The notes under the pieces were generated by a model that saw nothing but the letters and a program-made list of their open reading frames with translations, ran no database searches and was not told the origin of the DNA. A DNA stretch of 64,000 nucleotides, taken from NCBI RefSeq assembly GCF_024372725.1, contig NZ_VOUA01000004.1, positions 150,143 through 214,142 of the forward strand, written 5' to 3'. Below, one piece after another: positions 1-8,082 of this stretch. Every line of letters starts with the position of its first letter. Positions within the stretch are counted from its first letter, which is position 1. The position numbers were made by a program, and so were the translations under genes. The DNA is from Methanosarcina sp. KYL-1. Its GTDB lineage: Archaea; Halobacteriota; Methanosarcinia; Methanosarcinales; Methanosarcinaceae.

Positions 1-125
1 ATTAAACATAGTAGATCAAACATAGCAGATTAAACGTAGCAGATCAAACGTAGAGATCAAATATAGAGATCAAATATAGAGATCAAATGTAGTAGAGTAA
101 ACATAGTATAGCAAACATATAGATC
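1..125. repeat. Degenerate short tandem repeat upstream of galU
   Basis: About eight imperfect copies of a 13-15 bp unit of the type TAGAGATCAAA(C/T)AT. The middle copies (about 50-90) are near identical and the outer copies have drifted. No open frame of interest crosses it. It belongs to the class of short AT-rich tandem arrays seen in many spacers of this window. It may continue left of the window edge. Confidence 0.7.
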
Positions 126-167
126 ATTGCCTGATTTGCAATATTTCCCTTCACCGGAGTGTCCATC

Positions 168-1070
168 TTGAAAGTAAAGAAAGCAGTCATCCCGGCTGCA
201 GGCCTTGGGACCCGTTTCCTGCCTGCTACCAAGTCCATGCCAAAGGAAATGCTCCCGATCATCGACACGCCCGTCATCCAGTACGTGGTAGAGGAGGCCA
301 TAGCTTCGGGGATCGAGGATATAATCATCATCACTGGAAGAGGAAAGAGGGCCATAGAAGACTATTTCGATGAGTCTCCCGAACTTGAGATGCACCTTGC
401 AAAAAAGCACCAGACTGACATGCTGAAACTGGTCCGGGACATCTCTTCTCTTGTGGACATCCACTACATCCGCCAGAAAGAGCCAAACGGCCTGGGTGAT
501 GCGGTCCTCAGGGCAGAAAACCATATCGGAAACGAGCCCTTTGCCGTGCTCCTCGGAGACGACATCATCGTAAACAGCCAGCCCTGCACAGCCCAGCTTA
601 TTGACAACTTCGAAAAATATGGGCGTTCCACGATAGCGGTGGAAGAGGTGCCCTATGAAAAACTGAGCAGCTACGGGATCATAAAGGGCCGCCCCCTGGA
701 AGACCTCCTCTACATACTCGAAGACATAGTGGAAAAGCCTGCTCCCGAAGCCGCCCCCTCAAACATAGGGGCAATCGGGCGCTACGTCTTTACCCCCGAG
801 ATCTTTGACTGCATCAAAGAAGCCGGTTCAGGGGTCGGAAACGAGATCCAGCTTACGGACGGGATCAGGGTCCTTAACCAGTCCCAGACCATCTATGCCT
901 GCAAATTCAGGGGAAAACGCTTTGATACCGGGGACAGGCTCGGGTATGTAAAGGCGATTCTGGACTTTGCCCTGGAAAACGATACCCTCCGGGACGACGT
1001 GCTCGAATACCTCGGAGAAGTCCTGGCCTCTCAAACCCCTGCCCCGGAAGCACAGGCCAAGGAAAAATAA
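168..1070 (+). CDS. galU: UTP--glucose-1-phosphate uridylyltransferase
   Basis: Makes UDP-glucose from glucose-1-phosphate and UTP in the cytoplasm, the precursor for the UDP-sugar enzymes that follow. The N-terminus shows the nucleotidyltransferase signature AAGLGTRFLPATKSMPKEML with the activating Arg and Lys. LGDD near residue 127 is the metal-binding region and the length (about 300 residues) is normal for GalU. I place the start at the TTG at 168: GGAG at 156-159 lies 8 nt before it, whereas the in-frame GTG at 159 overlaps that GGAG and cannot use it. It converges on ugd, which consumes its product. The C-terminal tail (about 20 residues, Ala/Pro/Glu-rich) is low complexity. A dTDP-glucose or other sugar-1-P nucleotidyltransferase is the main alternative, but the motif spacing fits GalU. 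Confidence 0.93.
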   Translation: MKVKKAVIPAAGLGTRFLPATKSMPKEMLPIIDTPVIQYVVEEAIASGIEDIIIITGRGKRAIEDYFDESPELEMHLAKKHQTDMLKLVRDISSLVDIHYIRQKEPNGLGDAVLRAENHIGNEPFAVLLGDDIIVNSQPCTAQLIDNFEKYGRSTIAVEEVPYEKLSSYGIIKGRPLEDLLYILEDIVEKPAPEAAPSNIGAIGRYVFTPEIFDCIKEAGSGVGNEIQLTDGIRVLNQSQTIYACKFRGKRFDTGDRLGYVKAILDFALENDTLRDDVLEYLGEVLASQTPAPEAQAKEK

Positions 1071-1112
1071 GCCCGGGCATGGAACCCGGATTAAGGAATT
1101 GGGTAAAAGGAA

Positions 1113-1172
1113 TAGAGGGGAATTTAAAAGAGAGGAAGGGAAAAGAGGGAAATTTAAAAGAGGGAACGAGGT
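1113..1172. repeat. Purine-rich direct repeat between convergent galU and ugd
   Basis: Two copies of an A/G-rich unit of about 30 bp (GAGGGRAATTTAAAAGAG followed by more purines) fill the short gap between the convergent stops of galU and ugd. No gene or clear terminator hairpin is seen here. Confidence 0.55.
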
Positions 1173-1184
1173 TCTGCAGGTCTT

Positions 1185-2468
1185 TTACCAGCAGAGTCCT
1201 TCGTAATCCACGTTTTTCGCCTTGATGACCCTTCTTCCGTCGATCACTATTTTTTCTTTCATGCCCTCGAATTCGGAATCAAGGGTTTTGAACTCTTCCC
1301 ACTCTGTCATCACCAGGCAGGCTTCGGCGTCCTTCAGGGCTTCGGCTGCGCTTTCGAAATACTCGATTGTCGGGAAGACTTTTTTCATGCTGTCGGCAGC
1401 CATGGGGTCGTAGGCGGAAACTTTTGCCCCCAGCCTCAAAAGTTCGGCAATGACGGGGATCGCTCTTGATTCCCTTATGTCGTCGGTATCGTTCTTGAAG
1501 GCCAGGCCCAGGACTGCAATTTTTCTGCCTTCCGGATCTCCGATTTTTTTCTGCAGCAGTTCGGTCATAAGGAGGGGCTGCTTTTCGTTTACGGCAATCA
1601 CGGATTCCAGAAGCACGGGAGAGTACCCGATATCCTTTGCTTTTCCTATCAGGGCTTTTACGTCTTTGGGGAAGCAGGACCCCCCAAACCCGGCCCCTGA
1701 GTTAAGGAAGTTCGGGGAGATCCTGAAGTCCTTGCCCACAGCCTGCATGACTTCGTAGGTGTCAATCCCCATTTTCTTGCAGATGTTTCCTATCTCGTTT
1801 GCAAAGGAAATCTTGGTCGCCAGGAAGGAGTTGTTTGCGTACTTGATCATTTCCGCAGTCCTGGGAATCGTGCGGGTGACCTCACAGCCGAAGTCCCTGT
1901 AAAGTTCCGAGACCAGGTCTCCGGCTTTCCGGTCGATTGCCCCGACAACGATCTTGTCCGGGTGCATGAAGTCGTAGACGGCTTTTCCTTCCCGCAGGAA
2001 CTCGGGGTTCATGGCAACTCCCAGGTCTTTTCCGGCTTTTCTCCCCGATTTTTCTTCAAGGATCGGGAGGACGACTTTTTCCGTAGTCTCGGGCACCACC
2101 GTACTCTTTACCACCACAACGTGGTACCCTTCTTTTTCTTTCAGGGCAGCCCCTATACTGCCTGCCGCTGCCCGGACGATTGAAAGGTCGATGCTTCCGT
2201 CTTCTCCCGAAGGGGTCCCGACGCAAATAAATGAGATTTCAGTTTCTTTTACCGCAAACTCGTAGTCAGTGGTTGCAATGAGCCTCTTTCCGGCATACTT
2301 TTGCAAAAGCTCCTCTAACCCTTCCTCATAGATCGGGGGGACTCCCTTATTTATCTGCTCCACTTTTTTCTCATCTACGTCCACGCAGACTACTTCATGC
2401 CCTGCATCGGCAAAACATGCGGCAGTGACCGAACCCACATACCCTGAACCTATTACCGAAACTTTCAT
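1185..2468 (-). CDS. ugd: UDP-glucose 6-dehydrogenase
   Basis: NAD-dependent four-electron oxidation of UDP-glucose to UDP-glucuronate. The 427-residue length is typical. Domains in order: an N-terminal Rossmann fold with GSGYVGSVTAACFADAGH, the central dimer helix domain with the catalytic cysteine motif GGSCFPKD near residue 260, and a C-terminal UDP-binding domain (VLGLAFKNDTDDIRESRA). The start ATG is preceded by GAGGA at good spacing. It converges with galU, which makes its substrate. It is separated from the other nucleotide-sugar genes on the same strand by a 741 bp gene-free spacer, so it probably has its own promoter. The product feeds N-glycan or polysaccharide synthesis. The conserved SGAGFGGSCFPKD form favours UDP-glucose over UDP-ManNAc as substrate. 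Confidence 0.93.
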   Translation of the reverse strand: MKVSVIGSGYVGSVTAACFADAGHEVVCVDVDEKKVEQINKGVPPIYEEGLEELLQKYAGKRLIATTDYEFAVKETEISFICVGTPSGEDGSIDLSIVRAAAGSIGAALKEKEGYHVVVVKSTVVPETTEKVVLPILEEKSGRKAGKDLGVAMNPEFLREGKAVYDFMHPDKIVVGAIDRKAGDLVSELYRDFGCEVTRTIPRTAEMIKYANNSFLATKISFANEIGNICKKMGIDTYEVMQAVGKDFRISPNFLNSGAGFGGSCFPKDVKALIGKAKDIGYSPVLLESVIAVNEKQPLLMTELLQKKIGDPEGRKIAVLGLAFKNDTDDIRESRAIPVIAELLRLGAKVSAYDPMAADSMKKVFPTIEYFESAAEALKDAEACLVMTEWEEFKTLDSEFEGMKEKIVIDGRRVIKAKNVDYEGLCW

Positions 2469-3209
2469 TGATGTTCCTCTTTTTGTCCGAAAGTCGGGAT
2501 GTATTTGAAAACCTTTCTTCCATATTTTTCGTTACGTTTTTTTACCTGTACCCAGGCTTCTTTTTCCCTGTACTCAGGCTTCTTTTAATATGAATGCTTT
2601 ACTGAGTATCCCTGTTTCCCGGAATTTGAAAGTAGTTCTATTGAGCACATAGTTACGTTAATCGCCTTTAAATTATTTACTTCCTTATATTTTATGGCCT
2701 CAAATTTCAGTGCATTTCAGTATATTTCAGTTATTTCAGTGCATTTCAGTATATTTCGGGGCATTTCAGGGCAATAAAACAGGCACCTGGGGTTTTGGGG
2801 CATGCCAGGCCCGGGGTTTGCTTCACTCCGGTGTAATTCTGTGCCAAAAGCTGCAAACCTTCTCCGGGCAGGCAGGCCGTGATGGGGTGTGAACCCTGGA
2901 CCTTGGGCCCGATCCCTTAGCTTGATCCCCATGCCCGATCCTCCTGCCTGATACTTTAACCCAATCCCTTAGCTTGATCTCCTGCCTGGTCCCTTAACTC
3001 GAACCCGATTCCCTAACCAGGGAGTTCTGAGCTTTCCGGTTTTGATGCCTGTGTTGAGGCCTGTGGTTTTCTTCTCTCCGGTCCTGAGCTCTTTTCATGA
3101 ACATCATTAAAAAAAGGCGAGCTGCTGCTGCAGCTGAACTAAGTTTTACAAGGGTCTCCTGGTGTCTTCTAAGGCATTTTATAGCCTTTTAATGCTTTTT
3201 AATGCTTTT
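2469..3209. other. Gene-free spacer with short repeats
   Basis: No credible gene on either strand. It holds a run of TTTCAGTGCA/TTTCAGTATA-type units at about 2706-2772 (roughly seven degenerate copies). A second degenerate array built from CCTTAGCTTGATC and CCTGCCTGAT words lies at about 2905-3010, and short TTTTAATGC repeats at 3185-3210 abut the stop of the next gene. The left end must hold the ugd promoter, but no box stands out. Confidence 0.6.
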
Positions 3210-4649
3210 TTATTTTAACTCATGCCCGTTTTTGTCTCCTCTCCCTATCCCCCGGTACACGAACCCTGCCTCTATAAAAGCGTCTGGGTCAACCACGTTC
3301 CTCCCGTCCACAACTACGGGACGGGCTTTTTCCATAAACTCTTTCAACTTTTCAGGCCCAAGGGCGAAGTACATGCTGTGCCCTGTGAAGACCACGGCTG
3401 CGTCCGCATTCCTTAAAACCTCTTCCGGCTCCTCCGAAATCTCCACTCCCGGATAGCTCCGGACATACGGGTCGTGCACCGCTACTTTTGCTCCGGCTTC
3501 CAGGCAGAGGTCCCTGAAAGGTTCCGAAGGCGTGTTCCGCGCGTCGTCCGAGTCCTTTATAAAAGCCCAGCCGAGCATGGCAATCTTTGCCCCTTCCATC
3601 TTTTTCCCTGCCTTCTCAAGGGCTGCGGCGGTCAGGTTGTACATGTGCAGCGGCATGAAGTCATTAACCTTTCTGGCAAGCACATAGATCGAGTCCGCAG
3701 CTTCAGGGTAGTCCAGGGCGTTTCCTGCAAGTTTGACCCCCCTTTCCAGGTGGTAGGTGTCCTTGGTCAGGCAGTGGCCTCCTACCCCGGCTCCGGGCCA
3801 GAGGACGGCTCGCGTGATACCTTCGCCTTTGAGGCTGTCCACCCCGGTCCTCACATCGTAGACGTTTATGCCCATGGCTTCGCAGTAGAGGGCAAGCTGG
3901 TTGATAGCTGCTATCTGGAGGTCCCTGAAAGTGTTCTCTGTAGTCTTTGTGACTTCGGCTGCGGTGGCAGACATCGGGATAACCTTTCCCTTAGTGAGCA
4001 CGGGGGAATACAGTTCCACGGCCCGGGCAGTGCTGGCTTCGTCAATGCCGCCAACGATCCTGTCGTGTTCCCTGATGTTTTTCAGGAGTCTGCCCACCAT
4101 CACCCTCTCGGGGGCGTGGGCCAGGGCAAAGTCTTCCCCTGCTTTAAGGCCCGATTCTTCCTCCAGGATCTGCTTTGCCATGCCTGTAGTTGTACCGGGA
4201 GTGATGGTGGATTCCAGCACCACGAGCATTCCAGGTTTGAGGTATTTCCCTGCCTTGCTGATGCCTTCGACAAGGGCGGAAAAATCAGGCTCCAGGTCTT
4301 TTTGGTCCTTAAAGGGCGTCTGGATTGCCAGAGTGACTGCATCAAGTTCGGATATCCTGGAAAAATCGGAGGTGCATTCGAACTTCCCGGCAGCGACAAC
4401 CTTATTTAAAAGAGGCTCAAGCCCGGGCTCCTCCCCTTTAAGCGGGCTTTCCCCCCGGTTTAACATCTCTATCTTGTGTCCCGAAGTCTTTGAGTCGCGC
4501 TGGAAACCCAGCACCTTCTCAAAACAGGGGGCATCTGCAAAAAGCACTGCTGCGGGAATTCCCACATATCCCATTCCTATTACCCCTATCTTTTTGATGG
4601 GGCCTCTTTTTTCAAGGAGGGCTCGGAGTTTGCTAGAGGACAAGTCCAT
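3210..4649 (-). CDS. Nucleotide-sugar (UDP-HexNAc type) 6-dehydrogenase
   Basis: A 479-residue member of the UDP-glucose/GDP-mannose dehydrogenase superfamily, in the WecC/WbpA/WbpO branch. Features seen: Rossmann motif GVIGMGYVGIPAAVLFADA, the catalytic cysteine motif GAGVGGHCLTKDTYHL, and a C-terminal UDP-binding domain with GWAFIKDSDDARNTPSEP. The GGHC version is typical of enzymes acting on UDP-GlcNAc or UDP-ManNAc rather than UDP-glucose. It is followed on the same strand by the Gfo/Idh oxidoreductase, aminotransferase and acetyltransferase genes upstream in transcription, so oxidation of UDP-GlcNAc to UDP-GlcNAcA is the best guess. UDP-ManNAc dehydrogenase cannot be excluded from sequence alone. 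A 14-bp tandem repeat lies just upstream, between it and the preceding gene. Confidence 0.85.
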   Translation of the reverse strand: MDLSSSKLRALLEKRGPIKKIGVIGMGYVGIPAAVLFADAPCFEKVLGFQRDSKTSGHKIEMLNRGESPLKGEEPGLEPLLNKVVAAGKFECTSDFSRISELDAVTLAIQTPFKDQKDLEPDFSALVEGISKAGKYLKPGMLVVLESTITPGTTTGMAKQILEEESGLKAGEDFALAHAPERVMVGRLLKNIREHDRIVGGIDEASTARAVELYSPVLTKGKVIPMSATAAEVTKTTENTFRDLQIAAINQLALYCEAMGINVYDVRTGVDSLKGEGITRAVLWPGAGVGGHCLTKDTYHLERGVKLAGNALDYPEAADSIYVLARKVNDFMPLHMYNLTAAALEKAGKKMEGAKIAMLGWAFIKDSDDARNTPSEPFRDLCLEAGAKVAVHDPYVRSYPGVEISEEPEEVLRNADAAVVFTGHSMYFALGPEKLKEFMEKARPVVVDGRNVVDPDAFIEAGFVYRGIGRGDKNGHELK

Positions 4650-4688
4650 GTAACCACTTCAAACTGTTGGATTTCCGGTTGGATTTTT

Positions 4689-4755
4689 GATCTCAATCAT
4701 CAGATCTCAATCATCAGATCTCAATCATCAGATCTCAATCATCAGATCTCAACCA
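4689..4755. repeat. 14-bp tandem repeat running into a stop codon
   Basis: Four exact copies and a fifth partial copy of GATCTCAATCATCA begin at 4689, 4703, 4717, 4731 and 4745. On the minus strand the unit reads TGATGATTGAGATC. The array contains the TGA stop of the oxidoreductase gene (4742-4744) and the last codons of that gene form the partial copy. It looks like tandem duplication of the 3' end of the gene. Confidence 0.9.
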
Positions 4756-5677
4756 TTCTTTCTTCCGTGTAAGACCGGATTGCAGCCATTGCCACTTCCA
4801 GGGCGTGCTTACCCTCTTCTCCTGAGGGTTTCGGGCAGGTGCCGTCCCGGGTACAACGGATGAAATGGGAAAGCTCTTTTTTCAGGGGCTCGGATTTCTC
4901 CACCCTGGCTTTCCTGATCCAGCCGTCGTCGTGCAGTTCCACACTCTGTTCCAGGTAGTCCAGATAAGCCACCCCCTTCAGGCCCACAGCCGTGAGTTGC
5001 CGGATTTTATGTGGGGTGAGCCAGTTTGTCTCCACAAGGCCCGAGTATGCATGGTTCAGGCGCAGGTGGATGCTTGCATGGTCTTCAAATGAATGTATGT
5101 CGGAACCGGCCACGGCATAGACCTGGTTTACCTTCATTCCGTAGAGGTAGGAGATGATATCGATGTCGTGCACCCCTATGTCCAGGATTACCCCTACGTC
5201 CCTTATTCTGGGGTTATAAGGCCCGACCCTCCGGGCTGAGATGGATACGATTTTGCCCAGGGCGCCCGAATCGATTATTTCCTTTAGTTTCAGGACTGCG
5301 GGGTTGAACCTCTCTATATGCCCAACCATCAGGTGCCTGTCGGTTTCCTCAGCCGATTCGATCATTGCGGCTGCATTTTCGATGCTGTCGGCAATGGGCT
5401 TTTCTACAAGCACGTCAACTCCGGCCCGCAGTGCATCAAGAGCTATCGGATAGTGCAGGGTGGTGGGGGCTGCAATGCTTACTGCATCGAGCTCAAGTTT
5501 TTCAAACATTTTTCTATGGTCTGCAAAAGGTTTTGTTTCATACCTGTCTGCCAGTTCCCTTGCCCTGGAAACGTTCGGGTCGGAAATCCCGAAAAGTTTT
5601 ACGTCTTCCATTTCACTGTAAATTCTGACATGGTTCTCCCCCATGTAACCCGTTCCAATGACTCCTACGCGTATCAA
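4742..5677 (-). CDS. Gfo/Idh/MocA oxidoreductase, probable UDP-GlcNAcA 3-dehydrogenase
   Basis: A 311-residue NAD(P)-dependent oxidoreductase. The N-terminal Rossmann motif is GVIGTGYMGENHVRIYSE and the family signature EKPIADS lies near residue 93. The alpha/beta C-terminal domain has the GVHDIDIISYLYG motif. In the WbpB/WlbA subfamily the enzyme oxidises C3 of UDP-GlcNAcA before transamination, which fits its place between a UDP-HexNAc 6-dehydrogenase and a DegT aminotransferase. The start is a TTG at 5677 with GGGGGT about 8 nt upstream; the next Met would remove part of the Rossmann fold. Ninety-nine bases separate it from the aminotransferase gene upstream, consistent with one transcript. 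The exact substrate is inferred from context. Confidence 0.85.
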   Translation of the reverse strand: MIRVGVIGTGYMGENHVRIYSEMEDVKLFGISDPNVSRARELADRYETKPFADHRKMFEKLELDAVSIAAPTTLHYPIALDALRAGVDVLVEKPIADSIENAAAMIESAEETDRHLMVGHIERFNPAVLKLKEIIDSGALGKIVSISARRVGPYNPRIRDVGVILDIGVHDIDIISYLYGMKVNQVYAVAGSDIHSFEDHASIHLRLNHAYSGLVETNWLTPHKIRQLTAVGLKGVAYLDYLEQSVELHDDGWIRKARVEKSEPLKKELSHFIRCTRDGTCPKPSGEEGKHALEVAMAAIRSYTEERMVEI

Positions 5678-5776
5678 CGCTTTTTACCCCCCTAATATTT
5701 TTCCATGTTCCGGGTTTCCCCGTCCAATTTTCCGGAATTCCTGCAAAAATGAATCAGGACACCACAAATCCGGTTT

Positions 5777-6859
5777 TCATTTATCAGTAAAGAAAGCTGT
5801 GACTGTTTCTACTATTTTTTCCAGGTCGGTTCCCGAAACCCCAGGATGCACGGGCAGGGAAAGCACTTCTTTTGCAGCTCTCTCAGCCTCAGGCAGCATG
5901 TCCCCGTATCCGAGCTTTTCGTACAGGGGCTGGGTGGGAATTGTTCCAGGATAATGGACTCCGCTCCCTATTCCCTCTTCTCCCAGGAAGGCTGCCAGCC
6001 TGTTCCTTTGCTCAACCCGGACCGTATACTGGTGGAACACATGGGTACACCCTTCTTTCACCGAAGGGGTTTTAATCCCCGGGAGCCCCGAAAACCCACG
6101 GGACAGGAATTCCGCATTCTTCTGCCGGCAGGCGTTGAAACTGTCCAGTTTTCCCAGCTGTACAAGCCCTATTGCCGCCGAAAGGTCTGTCATGCGCAGG
6201 TTATACCCGAGCACATCGTGCAGGTACCTTGCTTTTGAACCGTGTGCCCGCAGCAGCCTTGCTTTTTCTGCAACCTCCCTGTCGTCGGTTGTGAGCATTC
6301 CTCCTTCTCCCGTGGTCATGTTCTTTGTAGGGTAGAAGCTAAACGCCCCTGTCCCTAAACTCCCTACCTTCTTTCCCCGGTATTCCGCCCCGTGCGCCTG
6401 GCAGGCGTCTTCTATTACGGTGAGCCCGTAGTCCTCTGCAAGCTCCAGAATCGCTTTCATTCCCGCAGGGTGCCCGTAAAGGTGCACCGGAAGGACGGCT
6501 CTGGTTTTCGAGCTTATTTTCTCCTGGATCTTTTCAGTGTCAAGAGTGAACGTTTCGGGTTCGATGTCTGCAAACACGGGCTTTGCCCCCGTATACAGGA
6601 CAGAGTTTGCACTTGCAACAAAGCTGAACGGCGTTGTCACAACTTCGTCCCCTTTCCCTATCCTGTGGGCAAGCAGGGCGCAGTGCAGTGCAGCCGTTCC
6701 GGAATTCACGGCAACGGCATGTTCACATCCCACATACCCGGCAAATGCCTCCTCAAATTCCGCAACTTTCGGGCCCTGTGCGAGAATCCCCGAACGCAGA
6801 ACCCCCTGGACAGCCTCAACCTCTTCTACCCCTATTTGAGGCTCTGCAATACCTATCAT
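5777..6859 (-). CDS. DegT/DnrJ/EryC1 family aminotransferase (WbpE-like)
   Basis: A PLP-dependent sugar aminotransferase of 360 residues, normal for the family. Seen: the cofactor-phosphate region AVNSGTAALHCALLA, the aspartate region VIEDACQAHGAEYRGKKVG, and the Schiff-base lysine in SFYPTKNMTTGEGG. The C-terminal dimer region holds CTHVFHQYTVR. In the UDP-diacetamido-uronate pathway this step places an amino group at C3 of the 3-keto sugar using glutamate. Genes for the preceding oxidation and the following N-acetylation flank it on the same strand. AGGGGGA lies 10-11 nt before the ATG. The 150 bp upstream spacer is AT-rich with TATA-like words, so an internal promoter is possible. Confidence 0.88.
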   Translation of the reverse strand: MIGIAEPQIGVEEVEAVQGVLRSGILAQGPKVAEFEEAFAGYVGCEHAVAVNSGTAALHCALLAHRIGKGDEVVTTPFSFVASANSVLYTGAKPVFADIEPETFTLDTEKIQEKISSKTRAVLPVHLYGHPAGMKAILELAEDYGLTVIEDACQAHGAEYRGKKVGSLGTGAFSFYPTKNMTTGEGGMLTTDDREVAEKARLLRAHGSKARYLHDVLGYNLRMTDLSAAIGLVQLGKLDSFNACRQKNAEFLSRGFSGLPGIKTPSVKEGCTHVFHQYTVRVEQRNRLAAFLGEEGIGSGVHYPGTIPTQPLYEKLGYGDMLPEAERAAKEVLSLPVHPGVSGTDLEKIVETVTAFFTDK

Positions 6860-7009
6860 TCTAAAAGTATCCCCCTATTTGAATAAATATTATTACAATA
6901 TAAGTTTTAGGTTTATACTAAAATTATTTCTCAGTGGTCTTTCCCTGGCAGCAACCCCTTACTGTCCATTTAAATTGAAATTCCGGCCCCTATTTTTCCG
7001 GTATTTTAC

Positions 7010-7678
7010 TCATATCCTGTTCAGCTTTTTCAGGTCTTCGGGCAGCTTCCTGATTTCTGCAGGGACTCCTATGGCAAGGCTCCAGGGGGGTACGTCCTTT
7101 GTTACGAGAGCGCCTCCTGCAACCATTGCCCCCTCCCCTACCTCAACACCCGGAAGAAGGGTTGCGTTGGCCCCGATTGAAGCCCCTTTCCGGAGTACGG
7201 GCCCTTTTAGTTCGTATTCCTTCCGGATAGGGTATTTGTCATTTGCAAGCACGGCACAGGGCCCGATAAACACGTTGTCTTCGATCAGGACATTGGTAGG
7301 GATGTAGGCGTTTCCCTGGATGCTGACATTGTTTCCGATTTTCACGTTCCCGTCAATGATCACGTTGCTCCCTACAAGTACATTGTCCCCTATTTCGGTA
7401 TTCTCCCTGATCATCGCATTGTGCCCGGTTTTGAAATTTCTTCCGGTTTTCACTCTTGAAAAAATAGTCGTGCCGGGACGGATTGCTGAGTCAGGGCCTA
7501 TTATGCAGCCCTGGAAGTCATGTTCTTCTATTTCTTTCCCAAGCTCCATTATTTCCTTGAGGATCCTGAATTCTGGATACCCGAGAATAGTATTTTCCAG
7601 GACCAGGCTGTTTTTGCCGATTACGGTGGAGCCATATATTTTTGCAGATTGATGTATTCTGGCAGCGGATGAGTCCAT
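7010..7678 (-). CDS. Left-handed beta-helix N-acetyltransferase (WbpD/WlbB-like)
   Basis: A 222-residue protein made almost wholly of hexapeptide repeats ([LIV]-G-x-x-x-x), for example [30 protein letters not shown]. This is the left-handed beta-helix of acyl-CoA dependent sugar acetyltransferases, which act as trimers. A loop insertion after [19 protein letters not shown] is typical of the WbpD/PglD group. It is the first gene of the minus-strand sugar block; GAGGGGT lies 4 nt before the ATG. The likely reaction is acetylation of the 3-amino group of UDP-2-acetamido-3-amino-uronic acid. No 2-epimerase (WbpI type) is seen in the window, so the final sugar cannot be named. Confidence 0.87.
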   Translation of the reverse strand: MDSSAARIHQSAKIYGSTVIGKNSLVLENTILGYPEFRILKEIMELGKEIEEHDFQGCIIGPDSAIRPGTTIFSRVKTGRNFKTGHNAMIRENTEIGDNVLVGSNVIIDGNVKIGNNVSIQGNAYIPTNVLIEDNVFIGPCAVLANDKYPIRKEYELKGPVLRKGASIGANATLLPGVEVGEGAMVAGGALVTKDVPPWSLAIGVPAEIRKLPEDLKKLNRI

Positions 7679-8082
7679 TTCTACCCCTCGTTATTTCTAC
7701 CCCTCGTTAAATGTATCTAAGGAGGAGATATAATACTTTTCTGCTGTTAAGGGAACCGGTGCAGGCCCGGGGAGATGTCAATTCCTGAGAACCGGTCCTT
7801 AGAAGGCGGGCTGCAAATACTGCCTTTGAGCCTGGCTAAGGGACACCTTCTGGATTTTTGCTCTGATTTCCCGGATCTCATGGTCTCCTGTCCCTCTTTT
7901 TCCTGATGCCTCTTTCTTTGGGGGCCGGATATCCCTAAAAAACTTTCTTCTATATACTTTAAACTTTATATTATATTTTTGTTTATTTATTTTTTATATG
8001 ATAGCCTTTAATATTTTTGCATTTATATCCGTAAGGGGGGTTTTATATTCATATGTACAGGTACCAGGGGAGTGAATAGGGT
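7679..8082. other. Divergent promoter spacer
   Basis: A 404 bp spacer between the divergently transcribed acetyltransferase and glycosyltransferase genes. The right part (about 7945-8040) is strongly AT-rich (TTTATATTATATTTTTG, TTTTTATATGATAG, TTTTATATTCATATG) and must hold the promoter of the glycosyltransferase. A 43-codon frame from 7775 lacks a usable ribosome site and is not called. Confidence 0.55.

Noticed and set aside
3474..4409. A 311-codon plus-strand frame opposite the UDP-HexNAc dehydrogenase
   Set aside because: It is antisense to a gene with clear family motifs and its product is Pro/His/Gly-biased with no recognisable domain. Similar long antisense frames occur opposite the rSAM, FAD/Fe-S, YchF and mtaB genes and reflect GC-rich third positions.
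7775..7906. A 43-codon frame between the acetyltransferase and glycosyltransferase
   Set aside because: The GGAG is immediately before the ATG, too close to act, and the peptide has no recognisable pattern.
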